A DNA stretch of 64,000 nucleotides from Centroberyx gerrardi (lineage: Eukaryota > Chordata > Actinopteri > Beryciformes > Berycidae): the NCBI RefSeq assembly GCF_048128805.1, contig NC_136015.1:25629903-25693902 (forward strand). Direction: 5' to 3'. Each line of letters opens with the position of its first letter. Within the stretch, counting starts at the first letter, position 1. The notes beneath the pieces were generated by a model. The model was not told the DNA's origin. It worked only from the letters and a program-made list of their open reading frames with translations, and made no database searches. Of the stretch, positions 22,721 through 37,486 are shown piece by piece. Made by a program: the position numbers and the translations under genes.

Positions 22721-23039
22721 TGAAGGATTATTAGATTAAAACATTGTATTGCCTATGTAGGTGTAACCATACAGAGACATTTGCAAACAATAAATGAGAG
22801 TAATGATGAAAATAGTCTCCTTTCATCCTTACATCCACACCTAGCTCCTGCCTATCTTTAGGAAACTACTTGTAAACACAGTCACTGTCATGTTGCACTC
22901 ACAGAGTTAATGACTGTGTGACAATATATTACATAAACCCATAATTTCTTCTTAAATCATCACCAGTATTTATAAAATCCTAGTCACTTTATCCTGAGAC
23001 GAGCTCAGGCTCTGTGGATTTAATTGAACCACTGTTACC

Positions 23040-23094
23040 ATTAAGACAGCATTTTATTTTTATTGTTTTAACATATCGAATATATCAGCATTAC

Positions 23095-23153
<59 letters not shown>

Positions 23154-23191
23154 CTACAGTGTTGAGTGCAGACTGAGAGCAGTAGCAGAGA
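23040..23191 (-). pseudogene. 3' UTR stub of a deleted C exon
   Basis: The order poly(A) region, GA tract (23105-23153), ACTACAGTGTTGAGTGCAGA and AGCAGTAGCAGAG is that of a C 3' UTR, but at 23191 it changes to downstream sequence of the next C (C3) instead of reaching an exon. A C exon was lost here. Confidence 0.75.
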
Positions 23192-23471
23192 TATGTGTGA
23201 AGAGAATTACATAATCCCATCTTTTCCTTCTCAGATCATCACCAGCATTTAAAAAATCCTAGCCTATTTACCCTGAGACAAGTTCAGTCTGTGGATTTAA
23301 TGGAACCACTGTTACCATTAAGAAAGCATCATAAGACATCTGTTATTTTTATAATAATATCCATGGAAACACAACTGATTTGGTGAAAAGATCTTTATTG
23401 TCTTAACATATCAAGAAAAGCGGCTTTACTGCAATCAAGAAAACAATACTATTTAAACATGTAATGACTCC

Positions 23472-23532
<61 letters not shown>

Positions 23533-23610
23533 GAGAGAGACTACAGTGCTGAGTGCAGAGTGAGAGCAGTAGCAGAGTAAAACCAGTAGCAGAAGTCCCA
23601 GTGAGTCAGG

Positions 23611-25163
<1,553 letters not shown>

Positions 25164-25201
25164 AGTCAACATCCAGTCTGGTTCCTCCACCAAAAGTCCA
25201 C
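25164..25201 (-). CDS. IgL1 J segment J3, type B
   Basis: Encodes [12 protein letters not shown] with the type B donor (GACT before GTAAGT). 23-RSS at 25202-25240, consensus. Confidence 0.92.
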
Positions 25202-25745
25202 CACAGTGATACAAACTCATTGAGCCGCCGTACAAAAACCTCTCACTCTAGAGAGACACGGCTCTCTCACTTTGACAACAACAAACTCACCAGAATCACT
25301 CTCAGTTTGTAAAATCTTGCTAGTTGACATAATAACTAGAAAAACTATCAAACTATGCCACAAATTTCCAACATTTATTACTTTTGGTTAATATATTGTT
25401 TACAATATTAATTTATTTGGTAGTGATATTAATTTATCTCGCAGTAAACTTAAATAAGACAAATTGTTAATAGGGCCTTTTTTAATACATCCACCCAAGA
25501 CTAGCTTAGATCTATTCTTAGTCAAGAGTTTGTTAAATTGATTGATCCATTTAGAAACAGCATCATCAGAGTAATCCAAGTCCCTGTTGGAGTCAGTCAG
25601 AGCATTTCCATAGAGAGCCACTTTGCATCAGCAGCACCATGCTCCAGTGCTCTGGGAGAGTTTATAGTCCTGAGAGTTGAACACTGGATGACTGACAGCT
25701 GTCCTTCATGACAACAGAAGCCACAGAAATCCTCCTCATCAAAAC

Positions 25746-26228
25746 ATGACTTTGATCTCCATCCTCATCTGGACTCTCCTCTGCTGCTGCTTCACAGGTA
25801 AAGTCCAGAGAATCAAACTCCTCTCCTCTATGAACATCCGTCCCTCTGAAATGAAGCGGAGAAAACGATGACGGTGGTTTATGTTTTTGTCTCTGTATCC
25901 TCAGAGTCCAGAGGCCAGGTCACAGTGACTCAGCCTGGAGCAGTGAGCTCTGCTCCGGGAGGCTCCGTCACCATCAGCTGTCGAACCAGTCCCAAGGTTT
26001 ATGTTTATAGTATCTACCACAATTTAGCCTGGTACCAACAGAGAGATGGAGAAACTCCTAAACTTCTCATTTACTATGCTAATAATCGAGCATCAGGGAT
26101 TCCAGGTCGTTTTACAGGCAGTGGATCAGGGACTGACTTCACTCTGACCATCAGTGGAGTCCAGGCTGAAGATGCAGCAGTTTACTACTGTCAGAGTGTC
26201 CATGTTATCAACAGTCAGTATGTGTTCA
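25746..26228 (+). CDS. IgL V segment V8, family A
   Basis: Leader 25746-25797, V exon 25905-26228, 12-RSS 26229-26256. CDR1 [18 protein letters not shown]2 YANNRAS, CDR3 [13 protein letters not shown]. Open with all landmarks. The CA tract after it is the shortest of the set (about 20 bp). Confidence 0.93.
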
Positions 26229-26820
26229 CACAGTGATAAAGCGTCGTACAAAAACCTCCCTCAGTCAGACTGAACTGACTGCTGCAGCTGGAAGCTACTG
26301 CAGGAACTGATACAGTTCACTGAGGACACACACACACACACACACAATTGAGAATTTATGATGTTGTTCATGGTGTCTCTACCAGTTTTCCTTCTGAAGT
26401 TAAAACAGCCCACCTCCCACCTCAACAACCTGAAAGTTCCCCCAAATGAAGAGGACAGTTCCAGTGAAGAAGCCCAATCAGACCCATTAAAAGCACAACA
26501 ACTAGCAAAGTAAGCTGTCCTGATGCCGACCCCCAAACCACTGCTGAATGATCCAAACAGCTTATCCACGCTGGTCCTGGAATATCTGGACTGTCAGGAT
26601 CCAAACAGATCAGGAGGATCATTCAGTCAACTGGATCAGGAAGCCTTATTTAGATAGAGGAAAGTCAAGAGAGTCTTTTTCTTGAAGGAAGGGAATAGTT
26701 GGGTGAACACATGTATCTGTTGTACACATTACAGTCGATCACAGTATTCTTTTAAATCGCCTTGTGAACTACATTGGTATCCGAGGCCCTGCACTTTCAT
26801 GATTTAAGTTTTATCTTTTC

Positions 26821-26854
26821 GGTATCAGTCAGTCAGGGAAGACTGACTGATACC
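26821..26854. repeat. 14-bp palindrome at a deletion junction
   Basis: GGTATCAGTCAGTC, loop AGGGAA, GACTGACTGATACC. The paralogues near 2838 and 16996 run on for some 280 bp between the same flanks, and only the right arm exists there. The left arm is therefore new. Confidence 0.9.
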
Positions 26855-27649
26855 AGAATACAAGGAGTTACAATAGTTGAAGCGACAGGAAATTAATGCA
26901 TGTAAAACTATTTCTAGGTCATGAAAAGAAAGGAAGAACTTGACTTTGGAAATGGTTCTGACATTAAACTTCTTGATACTAAATGCCAACAAAACATAGG
27001 TTAGTTGTAACAAAAAGATCTCGAGTCACTTCAAATTTGCGGGAGTCCCAAAGCTGAAAGCCTTGGCATTACTTTTGATCCAATTCTCTCATTTGACTCA
27101 CACAGAGATATCACAGGGATAGCCTTGATAGCCAATGAAATTCTTGTACATGCATTTGTTTCCCTGAGACCTGATTACTGTCATGTCTTTCTGGTCTGCC
27201 AAACTCCAGTGTTAAAACCCTTCTAGTTGTACAAAATGCTGCAACTACAATATTAACTAAAACTAGAGAATTCAATCACATTACACCCATTGCGACCTCT
27301 GCTTACTGGCTCCCGATTCAAGCCAGATCTGATTTCAAAGTATTTCCACTAATGTACAAATTGTTATATGGGCTTGTGCCGTCATATTTATCTGACATAA
27401 TCCCTTACATACCTCCTCGTGTCCTCTGATCGCAGGACGCTGGTTACCGTCCCGATAATCAAGGAGAAATCAGCAGGCAGCAGACAAATTTCCTACAGAG
27501 GTCCCTGTCTTTGGAGTCAACTTACTCTTGCCATTAGGGAAGCTAATTCTTTGGAAATCTTCTATCCAAACAAAAAACCTATCTATTTTCACTGTCATAA
27601 GACCAACCCTCGCCCTGTTTATTTTGGGACCGATACAGTCTCTTCTTAA
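26855..27649. mobile_element. LINE relics, third copy, shortened
   Basis: Contains the inverted C-terminal piece and the plus-strand tail of the composite seen after V1 and V5; the FGVPQGSV part has been deleted at the palindrome. Confidence 0.7.
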
Positions 27650-27937
27650 TTCATAATTACTTTAATTTAGACAGCATTAATATGTGAACAGGCTGTTGGG
27701 AATCCAGTTTAGGGCTACCTCTTGGTCTGTCTGCATCATTACACTCACTGTCTGCATGCTGTCTGCATGAAGGTGTACGCATTTGAACATTTCTGCTTAG
27801 AGTGTGTGGATCGTGCTTAGTTCACTTTATTAAGACCTTCTATTAATCTCATGTACATGAGGAATATTTAAATAGTCAATGCTACCAGCACTGAGGGGGA
27901 AACACCATGATATGCTCAGGACAGCTACAGTTCACTG

Positions 27938-27978
<41 letters not shown>

Positions 27979-28075
27979 ATATCAGTCCTGCCTCTCTGCT
28001 CTCCACCCGTTAAGAGGCCAGTGTTGATCAGTGGCTGTCCAGGCCTTTCAGAGCCACTGACACGCCGGCAGCACA

Positions 28076-28640
28076 ATGATGATGTCACAGATTCTACTGC
28101 TGGGCACCCTGGGGCTCCTTGTTCAGGGTGAGACTCTCTTCTGAAAACTTTGCTTCAGGATGCAACCAGGTTTACCAGAATGATGTTCTGCTATGATGGA
28201 GAAACACTGAAACAACCAGCATTTACCTTCTTCCATCTATTCTCCATGTTAAAGAAATTCTACTCTTCTGTTTTGATATTGATCATCTTTCTCCAAGCTG
28301 TATTTGTCTCAATAACCCTTCTCCTCTTTTTCATATTTTCTAGATTCAACAGGAGAAATCATTGTGACTCAGTCTCCTGAATCTCAGTCTGTTGAACCAG
28401 GACAGACTGTCTCTATCAGATGTAAAACCAGTACAAGTGTTGGTGGCTGGCTCCACTGGTACCTTCAGAAACCTGGAGAAACTCCTAAACTTCTGATTTA
28501 TCAAGCTACAAACCGTCAGTCTGGGGTTTCAGATCGTTTTAGTGGGAGTGGATCTGGGACTGACTTCACTCTGACCATCAGTGGAGTCCAGACTGAAGAT
28601 ACAGGAGTTTACTACTGTCAGCAGAGTTACAGCTCGTTCA
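28076..28640 (+). CDS. IgL V segment V9, family B
   Basis: Leader 28076-28127, V exon 28344-28640, 12-RSS 28641-28668. Encodes [22 protein letters not shown] and CQQSYSSFT; the germline CDR3 is one codon shorter than in other members. The intron acceptor is TTTTCTAG. Open. Confidence 0.93.
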
Positions 28641-29644
28641 CACAGTGATACAACGTCGTACAAAAACCTCCCTCAGCTGGAGAGGAACTGATCTGACTCA
28701 ACAGCTGCAGAGAAACTAAAACAACAATGGTTTGTCCAAAAAGACAGTTTATAATAGGATATAATAATTATGTTTTCATCATGAAAACATTCTTTTTAAT
28801 GTTGTTTTAATGATTATGTTGATGAAACAGGGTTTGAAACAGGATCACTGTTACAGCGAATCTAACTTTATTCAAAGTCAGAGTTAAACACATTTTAAGT
28901 ATAGAATTTCAACTGTCATAAAGTAAGATATTTTAATACAGATTATGAAATATTGATACTTTATTTGAAATTTTAGAGGATTTTCATTATTTAACTATGT
29001 TCAACTTCAAACATACTGAGTATTTTTCAGACAAACTCAACAATCTCAAACTCTGCAGAATTACAAAAACAAAAGATCACAAAAGATCATTTAATGCATA
29101 GTTTTAATCAGATTAATACTGATTTCAATATAGGAGTTTTTTAGTCAAATGAACTGAGTACCTTTTATTCCAAAAGACTCCACAAACTCAAACTCATTAC
29201 AATTCTCCAACAACAGAAAAGACTATTTAATTCATTGTGTTATTCAATATTATTTCTATGTATTATATTTTAATACAAACATACTGAGAGTCCTTTAGCA
29301 AAAAAATTCTCACAAGCTGACAGTTGATGTAATTTCCAGTGAACCAAAATGCAATTAATTTGACATTATTTATGAAGTAGATATGTATTTTATTGGCTGT
29401 GTTTCTAAGCATATCCATCCATCTCTGTTGGTCTTTGACCTCTCCATGCTGACCTCCAACCTGTTGAAAGTCAATTTTACAACCATTCAGCTGTTCCTTC
29501 CTCAGCCTCTTAAACCAAGACTGGGAAGACTGGGAAGACTGGTTCAGTCCAAACACAAACACACACGAGACTTGTTGTGCTCCATTCAGCCTCAAGTCAG
29601 AAATGTGAACAACATTCTGTCAATGATGATGTTTCCTTTTAATT

Positions 29645-29990
29645 TTTAGAGAAGACTTCATGAAATGGATATAATTACTACATCATGTCCCCCAGGCCTC
29701 AGTATTTACAAATGGGTTACAATCTTCTAGCTTTTACTTGGACAGGGGGAAACATCAAGGGTTTCCTTTGTCACCACATGTTTTTGCCTCAGTGCTTGCA
29801 CCCTTTGCAGAGACAGAACACTGACATGTAAATATTTCAGGGGTCAAAACTGGAGATCACACTCATGTTATATCACTTTATGCTGATGATATCCTGCTTT
29901 TTATTTCTAATCTTGAAATTTCTCATACTACTTTTGTAGATTTATTACAAAGTTTCAGCATATTTTCTGGATACAGTATAAACAAACAAC
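29645..29990 (+). mobile_element. L1/Tx1-like LINE relic before C4
   Basis: Copy of the relic at 22345: QGFPLSPHVFASVL and SLYADDILLF in broken frames. Carried along with unit duplication. Confidence 0.7.
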
Positions 29991-30442
29991 ATCCGAAGCC
30001 TTACCAATAGGTGTAACCATACAGAGAAATTTGCAAACAATAAATGAGAGCAATGATGAAAATGGCCTCATTTCCTCCTTACATCCACACCTAGCTCCTG
30101 CCTATCTTTAGGAAACCACTGGTAAACACAGTCACTGTCATGTTGCACTCACAGAGTTAATGAATGTGTGACAATGCATTACATAACCCATCATTTATTT
30201 TTAAATCATCACCAGTAATTATAAAATCCTAGTCACCTTACCCTGACACAAGCTCAGTGTGTGTATTTAATAGATACACTGTTACCATTAAGACAGCATC
30301 AAAGGATATCTGATATTTTTATAATAATATCCATGGAAACACAACTGATTTGGTGAAAAAGTATTTATTGTCTTAACATATCAAGAACATTGGCATTACT
30401 GCGAGCAAGAAAACATTACTATTTAAAGATGTAATGATTCTG

Positions 30443-30503
<61 letters not shown>

Positions 30504-30571
30504 ACAGTGCTGAGTGCAGACTGAGAGCAGTAGCAGAGTAAAACCAGTAGCAGAAGTCCCAGTGAGTCAGG

Positions 30572-30894
30572 TCAGGACTGGGAACACCGGTCTCTCCTCA
30601 GTGTCTCCGAGAGCGGAGACTGGGAGCCCTGGGTGGCCTCACAGGTCACAGAGCCCACCTTCCTCCACCGGTCCGCAGTGAGCCTCAGGGTGCTGCTCCA
30701 GCTGTAGCGGCCGTCCTTCTCCAGCACCCCGGGGCTCCTGCTCTCCTCCCAGCTGCTGCTGCTGCCGTCCACCTTCCAGGCCAGCCTCCAGTCTGAGGGG
30801 AAGCCCTTGTTGGCCAGGCACATGAGCGTGGCCTTCCCCTGCTGCAGCTCCACGCTGGAGGGGGGCAGCACCGTCAGGGTGGGACGGACATCAC
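30572..30894 (-). CDS. IgL1 constant exon C4, type A
   Basis: Reads DVRPTLTVL to RDRCSQS with all Ig landmarks. The Ser run is only four codons, the shortest here, and [10 protein letters not shown] replaces [10 protein letters not shown] (shared with C8). Poly(A) signal TTTATT at 30364-30369. Open. Confidence 0.95.
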
Positions 30895-31748
30895 CTAGGA
30901 GACACCGATCAGCTTAGAGGACAGGAAGGCTGCGGCTGTCAATCAATCACCAGGCGGTTTGACACCTTTACTGTGTGAGAGTCCATTTTCCCCTTTAAGG
31001 ACTTTCTGTCAGATGCTTTTTATGCTCCACCAGTCACTCACTCACACATTGTTTCACTTCCCTTTAAGAAGCCTCTCATGCATATCAGCACAGAAAGCGT
31101 CCTCATATGACCACAAATATATCAAACTACATAATAAAAGGAGTACAGATTTGGATACATTTTAAAATTTCTTTTCTAAATCAGCAAACATTTCTAACTG
31201 TATTTTAAATTAAACTAGAAACTGGAAAAATTGCAAACAAATTGGATTACAAATACATTTTTAAATAGGATTTTTTTCTTGAGGTTTGTTGAAACATAAC
31301 TCTGTGTTTCTGTAAAGTATAAGCCAAAAAAAAACATGACCATAAAATTAGAAAATGTCAAAATAGCTTTTGAAACCGTACGCCTACTTGAAGCGACAAA
31401 ATGAGACATTTGTCTACATTTTCAAATAATCGCAAGTTGTCAACAATCATTTAAGTGAAAACTGAAGATTAAAAAGCAATTTTGGAAAGTAGTAATGTTT
31501 TTCATTCATCTTTTCTAAAGGTCAAGTTGTTGACTTTTCACAGTATGTCTACAATGTGTAAAAACACAAGTGTAGTCAAGCAGCTGTAAGTTAGACTCCA
31601 TGGTTAAGGAGAGAAACAGAGAAAAGAAAGCTAACTGTAAGTGATGTAAGTCAACACACTGGATATTTATATCTACTTCTAAAATTCAGACACAGGAATA
31701 AAAGCCTTAATAAATAATATGATGTTTAAAATTTGTGCAGAAACTTAC
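30895..31748 (-). other. J-C intron of the C4 unit
   Basis: Same as the intron of C1, with the conserved block at about 30920-31135. No gene. Confidence 0.5.
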
Positions 31749-31786
31749 TTCCAACATCCAGTCTGGTTCCTCCACCAAAAGTCCAC
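31749..31786 (-). CDS. IgL1 J segment J4a
   Basis: [12 protein letters not shown], type A donor. 23-RSS 31787-31825. First (C-proximal) of a tandem pair about 390 bp apart. Confidence 0.92.
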
Positions 31787-32134
31787 CACAGTGATACAAA
31801 CTCATTGAGCCGCCGTACAAAAACCTCTCACTCTAGAGAGACACGGCTCTCTCACTTTGTCAGACAAAACTAAAACTACAAGCCCTCAAGAAGCAACTTT
31901 ATATTAATCGTTAGGAATACATACTTTCTCCTCTGGCCCAAGACTCATAATTATTAAATTGGCCATTTGGATTCATTTAATTAAATTGTTTGTTCATTGG
32001 TGAAAGGAATTTCTCATTTACAAAATACATACCAACATAGAAAATTAAATACATAGTTTCCTAAAATACACTGATTATGTAACAGATTAAAATGTAGCTC
32101 ATGGATTATTTAAAACATGAGATAGGTTACTTAC

Positions 32135-32172
32135 TTCCAACATCCAGTCTGGTTCCTCCACCAAAAGTCAAC
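32135..32172 (-). CDS. IgL1 J segment J4b
   Basis: [12 protein letters not shown]: the first codon is TTG instead of TGG. 23-RSS 32173-32211. About 110 bp including the RSS and its flank are duplicated from J4a. Confidence 0.92.
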
Positions 32173-32722
32173 CACAGTGATACAAACTCATTGAGCCGCC
32201 GTACAAAAACCTCTCACTCTAGAGACACGGCTCTCTCACTTTGACAACAACAAACTCACCAAAATCAGGCTGAATTTGTAAAACCTAGCTAGCTCATGTA
32301 ATAACTAGCTAAATTATCACAAATAGCACAACATTCCTACATTAATCACTTTTGGTTTGTATACTGTTAAATTTGTCTTGTAGTTATATTTATTTCTCTA
32401 GCAGTGAACTTAAACAAGACAAAAGAAATTCTTGTAAAGAACTTGTTTATAGACATCAAGCCAAATATACATATTAAATAGATTGGATACATTGATAATC
32501 AAGAGTTTGGTAAATTGATTGATCCATTTAGAAACAGCATCATCAGAGTAATCCAAGTCCCTGTTGGAGTCAGTCAGAGCATTTCCATAGAGAGCCACTT
32601 TGCATCAGCAGCACCATGCTCCAGTGCTCTGGGAGAGTTTATAGTCCTGAGAGTTGAACACTGGATGACTGACAGCTGTCCTTCATGACAACAGAAGCCA
32701 CAGAAATCCTCCTCATCAAAAC

Positions 32723-33205
32723 ATGACTTTGATCTCCATCCTCATCTGGACTCTCCTCTGCTGCTGCTTCACAGGTAAAGTCCAGAGAATCAAACTCCTC
32801 TCCTCTATGAACATCCGTCCCTCTGAAATGAAGCGGAGAAAACCATGACGGTGGTTTATGTTTTTGTCTCTGTATCCTCAGAGTCCAGAGGCCAGGTCAC
32901 AGTGACTCAGCCTGGAGCAGTGAGGTCTGCTCCGGGAGGCTCCGTCACCATCAGCTGTCGAACCAGTCCCAAGGTCTATCTTTCGGGCAGCACCCACATT
33001 TTAGCCTGGTACCAACAGAGAGATGGAGAAACTCCTAAACTTCTCATTTACTGGGCTAATCGGCGAGTATCAGGGATTCCAGCTCGTTTTACAGGCAGTG
33101 GATCAGGGACTGACTTCACTCTGACCATCAGTGGAGTCCAGGCTGAAGATGCAGCAGTTTACTACTGTCAGAGTTACCACTATATCAACAGTCAGAATCT
33201 GTTCA
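32723..33205 (+). CDS. IgL V segment V10, family A
   Basis: Leader 32723-32774, V exon 32882-33205, 12-RSS 33206-33233. CDR1 [18 protein letters not shown]2 WANRRVS, FR3 [11 protein letters not shown]3 [13 protein letters not shown]. Open. Confidence 0.93.
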
Positions 33206-33667
33206 CACAGTGATAAAGCGTCGTACAAAAACCTCCCTCAGTCAGACTGAACTGACTGCTGCAGCTGGAAGCTACTGCAGGAACTGATACAGTTCACTGA
33301 GGACACACACACACACACACACACACACCCACGCAGAGAATTGATGATGTTATTCATAGTGTCTCTACCAGTTTTCCTTCTGAAGTTAAAACAGCCCACC
33401 TCCCACCTCAACAACCTGAAAGTTCCCCCAAATGAAGAGGACAGTTACTGTGAAGAAGCCCAATCAGACCCATTAAAAGCACAACAACATCTAGCAAAGT
33501 AAGCTGTCCTGATGCCGACCCCCAAACCACTGCTGAATGATCCAAACAGCTTATCCACGCTGGTCCTGGAATATCTGGACTGTCAGGATCCAAACAGATC
33601 AGGAGGATCATTCAGTCAACTGGATCAGGAAGCCTTATTTAGATAGAGGAAAGTCAAGAGAGTCTTT

Positions 33668-34795
33668 ACATTGTCATCTCAGATAAAGGCAGAATGGTAG
33701 ACTGTTTCAATAAGCATTTTGTTAGGGTTGGTCATGCCTTTGTAGCTGCCATGCTCACTCCTACTGTCAGCCCTGCTGACTCAGTTTCGAGCACTGGTCC
33801 TCTCCCCCAGACACCCTCCACTTCTCCTTCCAGCCAGTGCAGGAGAATGAGGTGCTTGGGGAGCTGCTCAAACTGGATCCTTATAAATCAGCTAGGCTGG
33901 ATGCTCTAGACCCTTTCTTCTTGAAGTTAGTGGCTCATATTATCTCAGCTCCCATCACCTTTCTGTTCAACCTCTCCCTGCAGACCTATAAATTCCCCCA
34001 GGACTGGAAATCTGCTGCTGTCATCCCACTCTTCAAGGGAGGCGACAAGTTAGACCTCAGTTGTTACAGGCCCATATCCATCTTGCCTTGCCTCTCCAAA
34101 GTCTTTGAGAAATTGGTCAACAAACAGCTCACCCACCACCTGGAGTCCCACAGTATTCTCACCATCATGCAGTCTGGCTTTAGAACCGGCTATGGGTGTG
34201 TCTCTGCAACACTTAAAGTGTTAAACGACATCATATGTGCCATCGACAGCAAAGAGTACTGTGTGGCTGTATTTATTGACCTGGCAAAGGCTTTTGATTC
34301 TGTGGACCACTGTATCCTGCTTGACAGGCTCAAGGACATAGGATTCACAGAGGAATGTCTGGCATGGTTCAACAGCTACTTCTCTGGTCGTGTACAGTCT
34401 GTGAGAGCTGAGGGTTTCCTGTCTGACCCACTGTCCCTGTCCATGGGTGTCCCTCAGGGGTCCATTCTAGGTCCAACCCTATTCAAGATCTACATAAATA
34501 ATGTTGCTCATGCTGCTGGCAGCGCTCACATCCACCTGTATGCTGACGACAGCATTTTGTACACATCCAGCCCCTCCCTGAACACTGCCCTGACTTCCCT
34601 GCAGCACAGCTTCAACAGTATCCAATACGCCTTCTCCAACCTTCACCTTCTCCTAAATACTAAAAAAACAAAATGCATGGTCTTCAACCGGAACCTACCC
34701 CAAGTCGCCTGCCCCCTCAAAATCTCCTCCCTGGATGGGTCAGAACTTGAATTCGTCAACTCCTATAAATACCTGGGTATCTGGCTCAATGAAGA
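33668..34795 (+). mobile_element. LINE, 3' end lost, RT frame long open
   Basis: The frame 33837-34808 encodes 323 residues: KSAAVIPLFKGG, CYRPISILPCLSK, QSGFRTGYGCVSATL, VFIDLAKAFDSVDH, GVPQGSILGPTLF, LYADDSILY and SYKYLGIWL. At about 34795 it stops and family B upstream sequence (GAAGATGCCAGG) begins. The same insertion, with its 3' end, is at 53075-54997. CR1/L2-like. Confidence 0.85.
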
Positions 34796-35070
34796 TGCCA
34801 GGTTTTAATTTAAAAAGGGATTGTAGAAGAATCATACAGTCAAAAACAAGAGGAATAGGTGAAAACTAATTAAAAGCCTGTGTGTAATAAATAGTGTTTC
34901 TCTCCTGATGGGAGTGTGGGAGTGGTCTCTTCTAGGATGACAACGCTCTGACACTTTATTAAGACCTTCTATTAATCTCATGAACATGAGGATCATTTAA
35001 ATAGTCAATGCTCCCAGCACTGAGGGGGAAACACCATGATATGCTCAGGACAGCTACAGTTCACTGACTC

Positions 35071-35123
<53 letters not shown>

Positions 35124-35220
35124 ATATTGGTCCTGCCTCTCTGCTCTCCACCCGTTAAGAGGCCAGTGTTGATCAGTGGCTGTCCAGGCCTTTCAGAGCC
35201 ACTGACACGCCGGCAGCACA

Positions 35221-35788
35221 ATGATGATGTCACAGATTCTACTGCTGGGCACCCTGGGGCTCCTTGTTCAGGGTGAGACTCTCTTCTGAAAACTTTGCTT
35301 CAGGATGCAACCAGGTTTACCAGAGTGATGTTCTGCTATGATGGAGAAACACTGAAACAACCAGCATTTACCTTCTTCCATCTATTCTCCATGTTAAAGA
35401 AATTATACTCTTCTGTTTTGATATTGATCATCTTTCTCCAAGCTGTATTTGTTTTAATAACCCTTCTCCTCTTTTTCATATTTTCCAGATTCATCAGAAG
35501 AAATCATTGTGACTCAGTCTCCTGAATCTCAGTCTGTTGAACCAGGACAGACTGTCTCTATCAGATGTAAAACCAGTACCAGTGTTGGTAGCTACCTCCA
35601 CTGGTACCTTCAGAATCCTGGAGAAACTCCTAAACTTCTGATTTATTATGCTACAAACCGTCAGTCTGGGGTTTCAGATCGTTTTAGTGGGAGTGGATCT
35701 GGGTCTGACTACACTCTGACCATCAGTGGAGTCCAGACTGAAGATACAGGAGTTTACTACTGTCAGCAGAGTAACAGCTTCCCGTTCA
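35221..35788 (+). CDS. IgL V segment V11, family B
   Basis: Leader 35221-35272, V exon 35489-35788, 12-RSS 35789-35816. Encodes [29 protein letters not shown] (Asn for the family Lys), GSDYTLTI and [10 protein letters not shown]. Open. Its 2.5-kb neighbourhood upstream of the leader matches V7. Confidence 0.93.
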
Positions 35789-35816
35789 CACAGTGATACA
35801 ACGTCGTACAAAAACC

Positions 35817-36659
35817 TCCCTCAGCTGGAGAGGAACTGATCTGACTCAACAGCTGCAGAGAAACTAAAACATTAGAGGTCTGACTAAAATAACAGTTCAT
35901 AACAGCATACAAAAATTACATTTTCATCATGAAAACACTGTATTTAATACAGTTTTAATTATTATATTGTTAATATATGGTTTGAAACAGGATCACTATT
36001 ACAGTGAGTCTAAGTTTACTCAAAGTCAAACACATTTTAAGTATATAATTTAAATTGTCATAAAGCTAGATATTTTAATACAAATTATAAGACAGTGATA
36101 CTTAATTAGCAATTTCAATAATACATATTGAAGAGGATTTTCATTATTTAACTGTTATTTTTTTTTTTTTTCGAGTATTTTTCAGACAAACTCAACAATC
36201 TCAGTGCAAAGTTACATTAAATAATTTCATCTCGTCAAATAATATAATTTAATGCATAGTGTTCATAAAATTAATACTGATTTCAATATAGGATTTTTTA
36301 GTCAAATATATTGAGTATTGTTTATTCCAAAATCAATACAATTCTCCAACAAAAGTAAAATTTGAATACAAACATACTGAGAGTCCTTCAGTAAAACAAT
36401 TCTCCCAAGCTCAGAGTTGAACAGATTCAATGTAAATGTTTTCCAGTGAGTCAGATCCAGCTCTGTTTTTGTTTCATCTCCCCATGCTGACCTCCAACCT
36501 GTTGAAAGTCAACTTCCCAACCATCAGCTGTTCCTTCTCCACCCTCCAAAACCAAGACTGGGAAGACTGGTTCAGTCCAAACACAAACACACACTAGAGT
36601 TGTGCTCCACTCAACCTCAGGTCAGAAAACTGAACAACCCTCTGTCAGTGATGATGCTT
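35817..36659. other. AT-rich 3' flank of V11
   Basis: No gene. A diverged form of the family B downstream tract, with a T run at 36160-36173. Confidence 0.5.
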
Positions 36660-37010
36660 CCTTTTTCATGAGGGATAATTTTATAAAATGGATACAATTA
36701 TGATATCATATTCCCCAGGCCTCAGCATTTACAAATGTGTTACAGTTGCTTTTTGGACCCTTGGAAAGGGTCAAAGGTGTCCTTTGTCACCACTTTTATT
36801 TGCCTCAGTGCTCGAACCCTTTGGAGAGACCGAAAACTCACATGGAAATTTTTCAGGGGTCAAAACTGGAGATCACACTCATGTTATATCCCTTTATGCT
36901 GATGATATCCTGCTTCTTATTTCTGATCCTAAAAATGTAGCTTACTAATTTTGCTGATTTATTACAAAAATTCAGCATTTTCTCTGGATATAAACTTGGC
37001 AAAATCAGAG
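36660..37010 (+). mobile_element. L1/Tx1-like LINE relic before C5
   Basis: Frames read GQRCPLSPLLFASVLEPF and SLYADDILLLIS. This copy keeps the motifs slightly better than the others (LLFASVLEPF). Confidence 0.7.
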
Positions 37011-37387
37011 ACCTTGTCAATATGACACTTTGGTAATGAGAGATCATTGGGCGATTTTCCATTTAAATGGTTAAAACATTGGATTTGTTGGTAACCATAC
37101 AGAGAAATTTATAGTAGTATAGTAGTATAGTATATGTACAGTATTTATACGATCCTAGTCACTTTACCCTGAGATGAGCTCAGTCTCTGTGGATTTAACG
37201 GAACCACTGTTACCATTAAGACAGCATCATAAGACATTAGTTATTTTTATAATAATATCCATGGAAACACAACTGATTTGGTCAAAAGATCTTTATTGTC
37301 TTAACATATCAAGAATATTGGCATTACTGTGAGCATGAAAACATTACTATTTAAAGATGTAATGATTCTGGTGAGAGAGACAGAGAC

Positions 37388-37455
<68 letters not shown>

Positions 37456-37486
37456 AATCCAGTAGCAGAAGTCCCAGTGAGTCAGG

